From NCBI GenBank assembly GCA_003516865.1, contig DPBR01000025.1:1-6737 (forward strand): 6,737 nucleotides of DNA. The letters run 5' to 3'. Below are positions 5,278-6,737 of this stretch, piece by piece (positions within the stretch are counted from its first letter, which is position 1; each line of letters starts with the position of its first letter). The notes under the pieces were generated by a model. It did no database searches. It saw only the letters and a program-made list of their open reading frames with translations, and was not told the DNA's origin. The stretch comes from Oscillospiraceae bacterium. Lineage in GTDB: Bacteria > Bacillota > Clostridia > Oscillospirales > Ruminococcaceae. The position numbers were made by a program, and so were the translations under genes.

Positions 5278-6495
5278 TTATAAACTTTCAAGATAGCGAA
5301 TCATTCCGTCCGAAGCGCGCTTTGCTTCCTCGACCGCGTTTACAACGGTATTTGCGCCCTGAACCACGTCGCCTGCCGCAAACACGCCCTCGACTGTCGT
5401 CATACAGTTTTCGTCCGTTATAAGCAGACCCTGTTCGTTCGCCTCAAGACCGGGCGTTGTCAGAATGAGCTTATTTTTCGGACCGTTGCTTATGGAAATA
5501 ACGGTCGAGTCGGATTTAACGTAATCAAGTTCGTCCTCATAACCGACAACCCTGTCGTTTTCATCAAAAATAGCCGTTTTGAACACAGGGCCTTCCTCGG
5601 TAATCTCGGTAATCGCCTTTCCGAAAACCATTTCCGCGCCCTCAAGCTGAGCGTAGGAAAACTCGTGCGGGCTTGCGGTAACGCGCTTACTTCTCGCATA
5701 AAGCGTGACGTGGCGCGAACCGTGCCTCAGCGCGACTCTCGCAACGTCCATCGCCGCGTTGCCCATTCCGATAATCGCAACATTTTCGCCGAGATTATAG
5801 CCGTTCGGGTTCATCAGAAAATCCATACTGTAATGTACGTTCGGAAGGCTTTCTCCCTTAATTCCGAGCGTTTTCGAGCGCCATACGCCCGTTCCCACAA
5901 AAACAGCGGAATAACCGTCCCTGAAAAGATTGTTTATCTCCAGAGAACCGCCTATAACCGTGTTCGGACGGATTTTCACGCCACATTCAAGCAGCTTGCT
6001 TCTATAACGGTCGCAGATTGAGCGCGGAAGCCTGAAATCGGGTATTCCGTATCTCAGAACTCCGCCGATATCGTCCCTGCCCTCGAAAATCGTCACATCA
6101 TATCCCGCCGCAACGAGTTTGAACGCAACCGTAATTCCCGCGGGACCGCCTCCGATAACGGCGGCTTTTTTGCCCTTGGGCGGCTTTTTTTCAAGCTCCA
6201 TACTGTCGAAATAAGCGTCGGAAATAAACTGTTCTATCACGCTGAAGTTAATGGGAGCGTTCTTTTTCCCGAGAACGCAGTTTCCGCGGCACTGTCTGTT
6301 GTGGTCGCATACAATCGAGCAGACAAGCGACATCGGGTTGTTCTCAAACAGCATTTTTCCCGCCTCGCGGAGCTTGTTCTCCTGAAAAAGCGTGATAACC
6401 TGCGGAATATCCGTGTGAACGGGACAGCCTTTCTGACACATCGGGACTTTACAATGCAGACAGCGGTCGGCTGTTTCCTTTACATAAACAGGCAT
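5278..6495 (-). CDS. GltA/NfnL-type FAD and Fe-S NAD(P) oxidoreductase
   Basis: A 405-residue flavoprotein of the glutamate synthase small subunit family. Two Cys clusters at the N terminus can carry 4Fe-4S centres: Cys12, 15, 20, 24 (CLHCKVPMCQKGCP) and Cys59, 63, 69, 73. An FAD-binding Rossmann motif VIGGGPAG is at 113-120, followed by GGVLRYGIPDFRLP (144-157). The NAD(P) site IIGMGNAAMDVAR is at 241-253 and the C-terminal FAD motif GVFAAGDVVQGANTVV is at 370-385. In this family the subunit moves electrons between NAD(P)H and Fe-S or ferredoxin partners. The glutamate synthase large subunit and NfnA (NfnS) are both absent nearby, so the true reaction is open. It lacks the roughly 30-residue N-terminal lead of typical 460-residue relatives. 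The ATG at 6495 has a strong AAGGAGGG site 4 bases upstream. Confidence 0.88.
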   Translation of the reverse strand: MPVYVKETADRCLHCKVPMCQKGCPVHTDIPQVITLFQENKLREAGKMLFENNPMSLVCSIVCDHNRQCRGNCVLGKKNAPINFSVIEQFISDAYFDSMELEKKPPKGKKAAVIGGGPAGITVAFKLVAAGYDVTIFEGRDDIGGVLRYGIPDFRLPRSICDRYRSKLLECGVKIRPNTVIGGSLEINNLFRDGYSAVFVGTGVWRSKTLGIKGESLPNVHYSMDFLMNPNGYNLGENVAIIGMGNAAMDVARVALRHGSRHVTLYARSKRVTASPHEFSYAQLEGAEMVFGKAITEITEEGPVFKTAIFDENDRVVGYEDELDYVKSDSTVISISNGPKNKLILTTPGLEANEQGLLITDENCMTTVEGVFAAGDVVQGANTVVNAVEEAKRASDGMIRYLESL

Positions 6496-6519
6496 AATAC
6501 CCTCCTTGATTATTTCTCA

Positions 6520-6553
6520 TTTATATTCTATCATAATTCTTTTGTCAAGTCAA
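6520..6553 (-). promoter_or_regulatory. Two overlapping sigma-A promoters of the oxidoreductase operon
   Basis: On the minus strand there are two interleaved box sets, each with a 17-base spacer. One is TTGACT (6553-6548) with TAGAAT (6530-6525) and an upstream TG for an extended -10. The other is TTGACA (6548-6543) with TATAAA (6525-6520). They are offset by 5 bases, and each pair of like boxes shares one base. Either places the transcription start about 12 to 25 bases upstream of the ATG at 6495. Confidence 0.8.
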
Positions 6554-6619
6554 GCGATATAATAAGGCAAAATTTCCAAAATTCGGCAGTTTTACAAAGC
6601 AATTCCGACAAAGCCGAAA

Positions 6620-6737
6620 ATAGGGCTACACCGCATAATTATTTTCGTTCAATCACGCAGAGAGTTTTTCGTCAGATTGTACGAAAACGACGAAGGAATA
6701 CTTGATGTATTTCGAGGAGTTTTCGGGCAATATGGCG
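6620..6737 (+). repeat. Right copy of a dispersed repeat, truncated by the window
   Basis: Positions 6620-6709 match the minus strand of 90-1 at about 80% identity without gaps, with the exact 20-base core at 6624-6643. Positions 6710-6737 continue the element beyond the part visible in the left copy. A hairpin is possible between 6664-6672 (GTTTTTCGT) and 6681-6688 (ACGAAAAC) with one bulged T, or alternatively TTCGTC (6668-6673) with GACGAA (6689-6694). At least two plus-strand frames stay open through the 3' part to the window end, but no start and ribosome site support a gene. The copy begins 67 bases upstream of the distal -35 box of the oxidoreductase promoters. Confidence 0.85.

Noticed and set aside
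6582..6618. Inverted repeat TTCGGC / GCCGAA between the right repeat and the oxidoreductase promoter
   Set aside because: Only 6 pairs with a 25-base loop. A weak terminator, or an extension of the repeat element, is possible, but the evidence is too thin to annotate.
6301..6705. Plus-strand open frame of 134 codons running into the right repeat
   Set aside because: It is antisense to the oxidoreductase N terminus and its promoter, and its last part is repeat DNA. No start signal supports it.

Overview
The window reads as chromosomal DNA of an anaerobic low-to-mid GC Firmicute of class Clostridia, most likely a gut Oscillospirales/Ruminococcus-like bacterium. This is inferred from four things: strong Shine-Dalgarno sites and consensus sigma-A promoters, a ruvC-ruvA-ruvB cluster, an ECF transporter S component, and a TatD-associated type radical SAM protein. 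All nine recognisable genes lie on the minus strand and are tightly packed, so transcription runs from right to left. No gene-free stretch exceeds 300 bases.

First operon (about 6553 to 4252): overlapping sigma-A promoters precede a GltA/NfnL-type FAD and Fe-S NAD(P) oxidoreductase (5278-6495). It is followed by an ECF transporter S component (4712-5266) and a DUF1893 protein with a deaminase-like fold (4291-4722). The operon ends in a clear intrinsic terminator (4257-4286). Shared work in uptake and metabolism of a small molecule is plausible, but the substrate is not visible.

Second operon (about 4253 to 87): a perfect TTGACA-17-TATAAT promoter sits directly against that terminator. It drives a radical SAM protein with a TTG start (3575-4192), ruvC (3072-3575), ruvA (2467-3060), a two-helix membrane TPR protein (1540-2454), ruvB (458-1513) and an Imm1-like small protein (87-446). 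RuvA, RuvB and RuvC together form the Holliday-junction branch migration and resolution machine. The other three genes are the accessory part of this otherwise standard repair operon.

Flanks: both edges of the window carry a copy of the same repeat, at 1-90 and 6620-6737. They are in inverted orientation, about 80% identical over 90 ungapped positions, with a 20-base exact core, and both run off the window. The left copy begins at the stop codon of the last gene of the ruv operon. The right copy lies upstream of the oxidoreductase promoter. This dispersed-looking, hairpin-capable element is the main structure not explained by the genes. I see no phage, insertion sequence transposase, CRISPR array, tRNA or rRNA.
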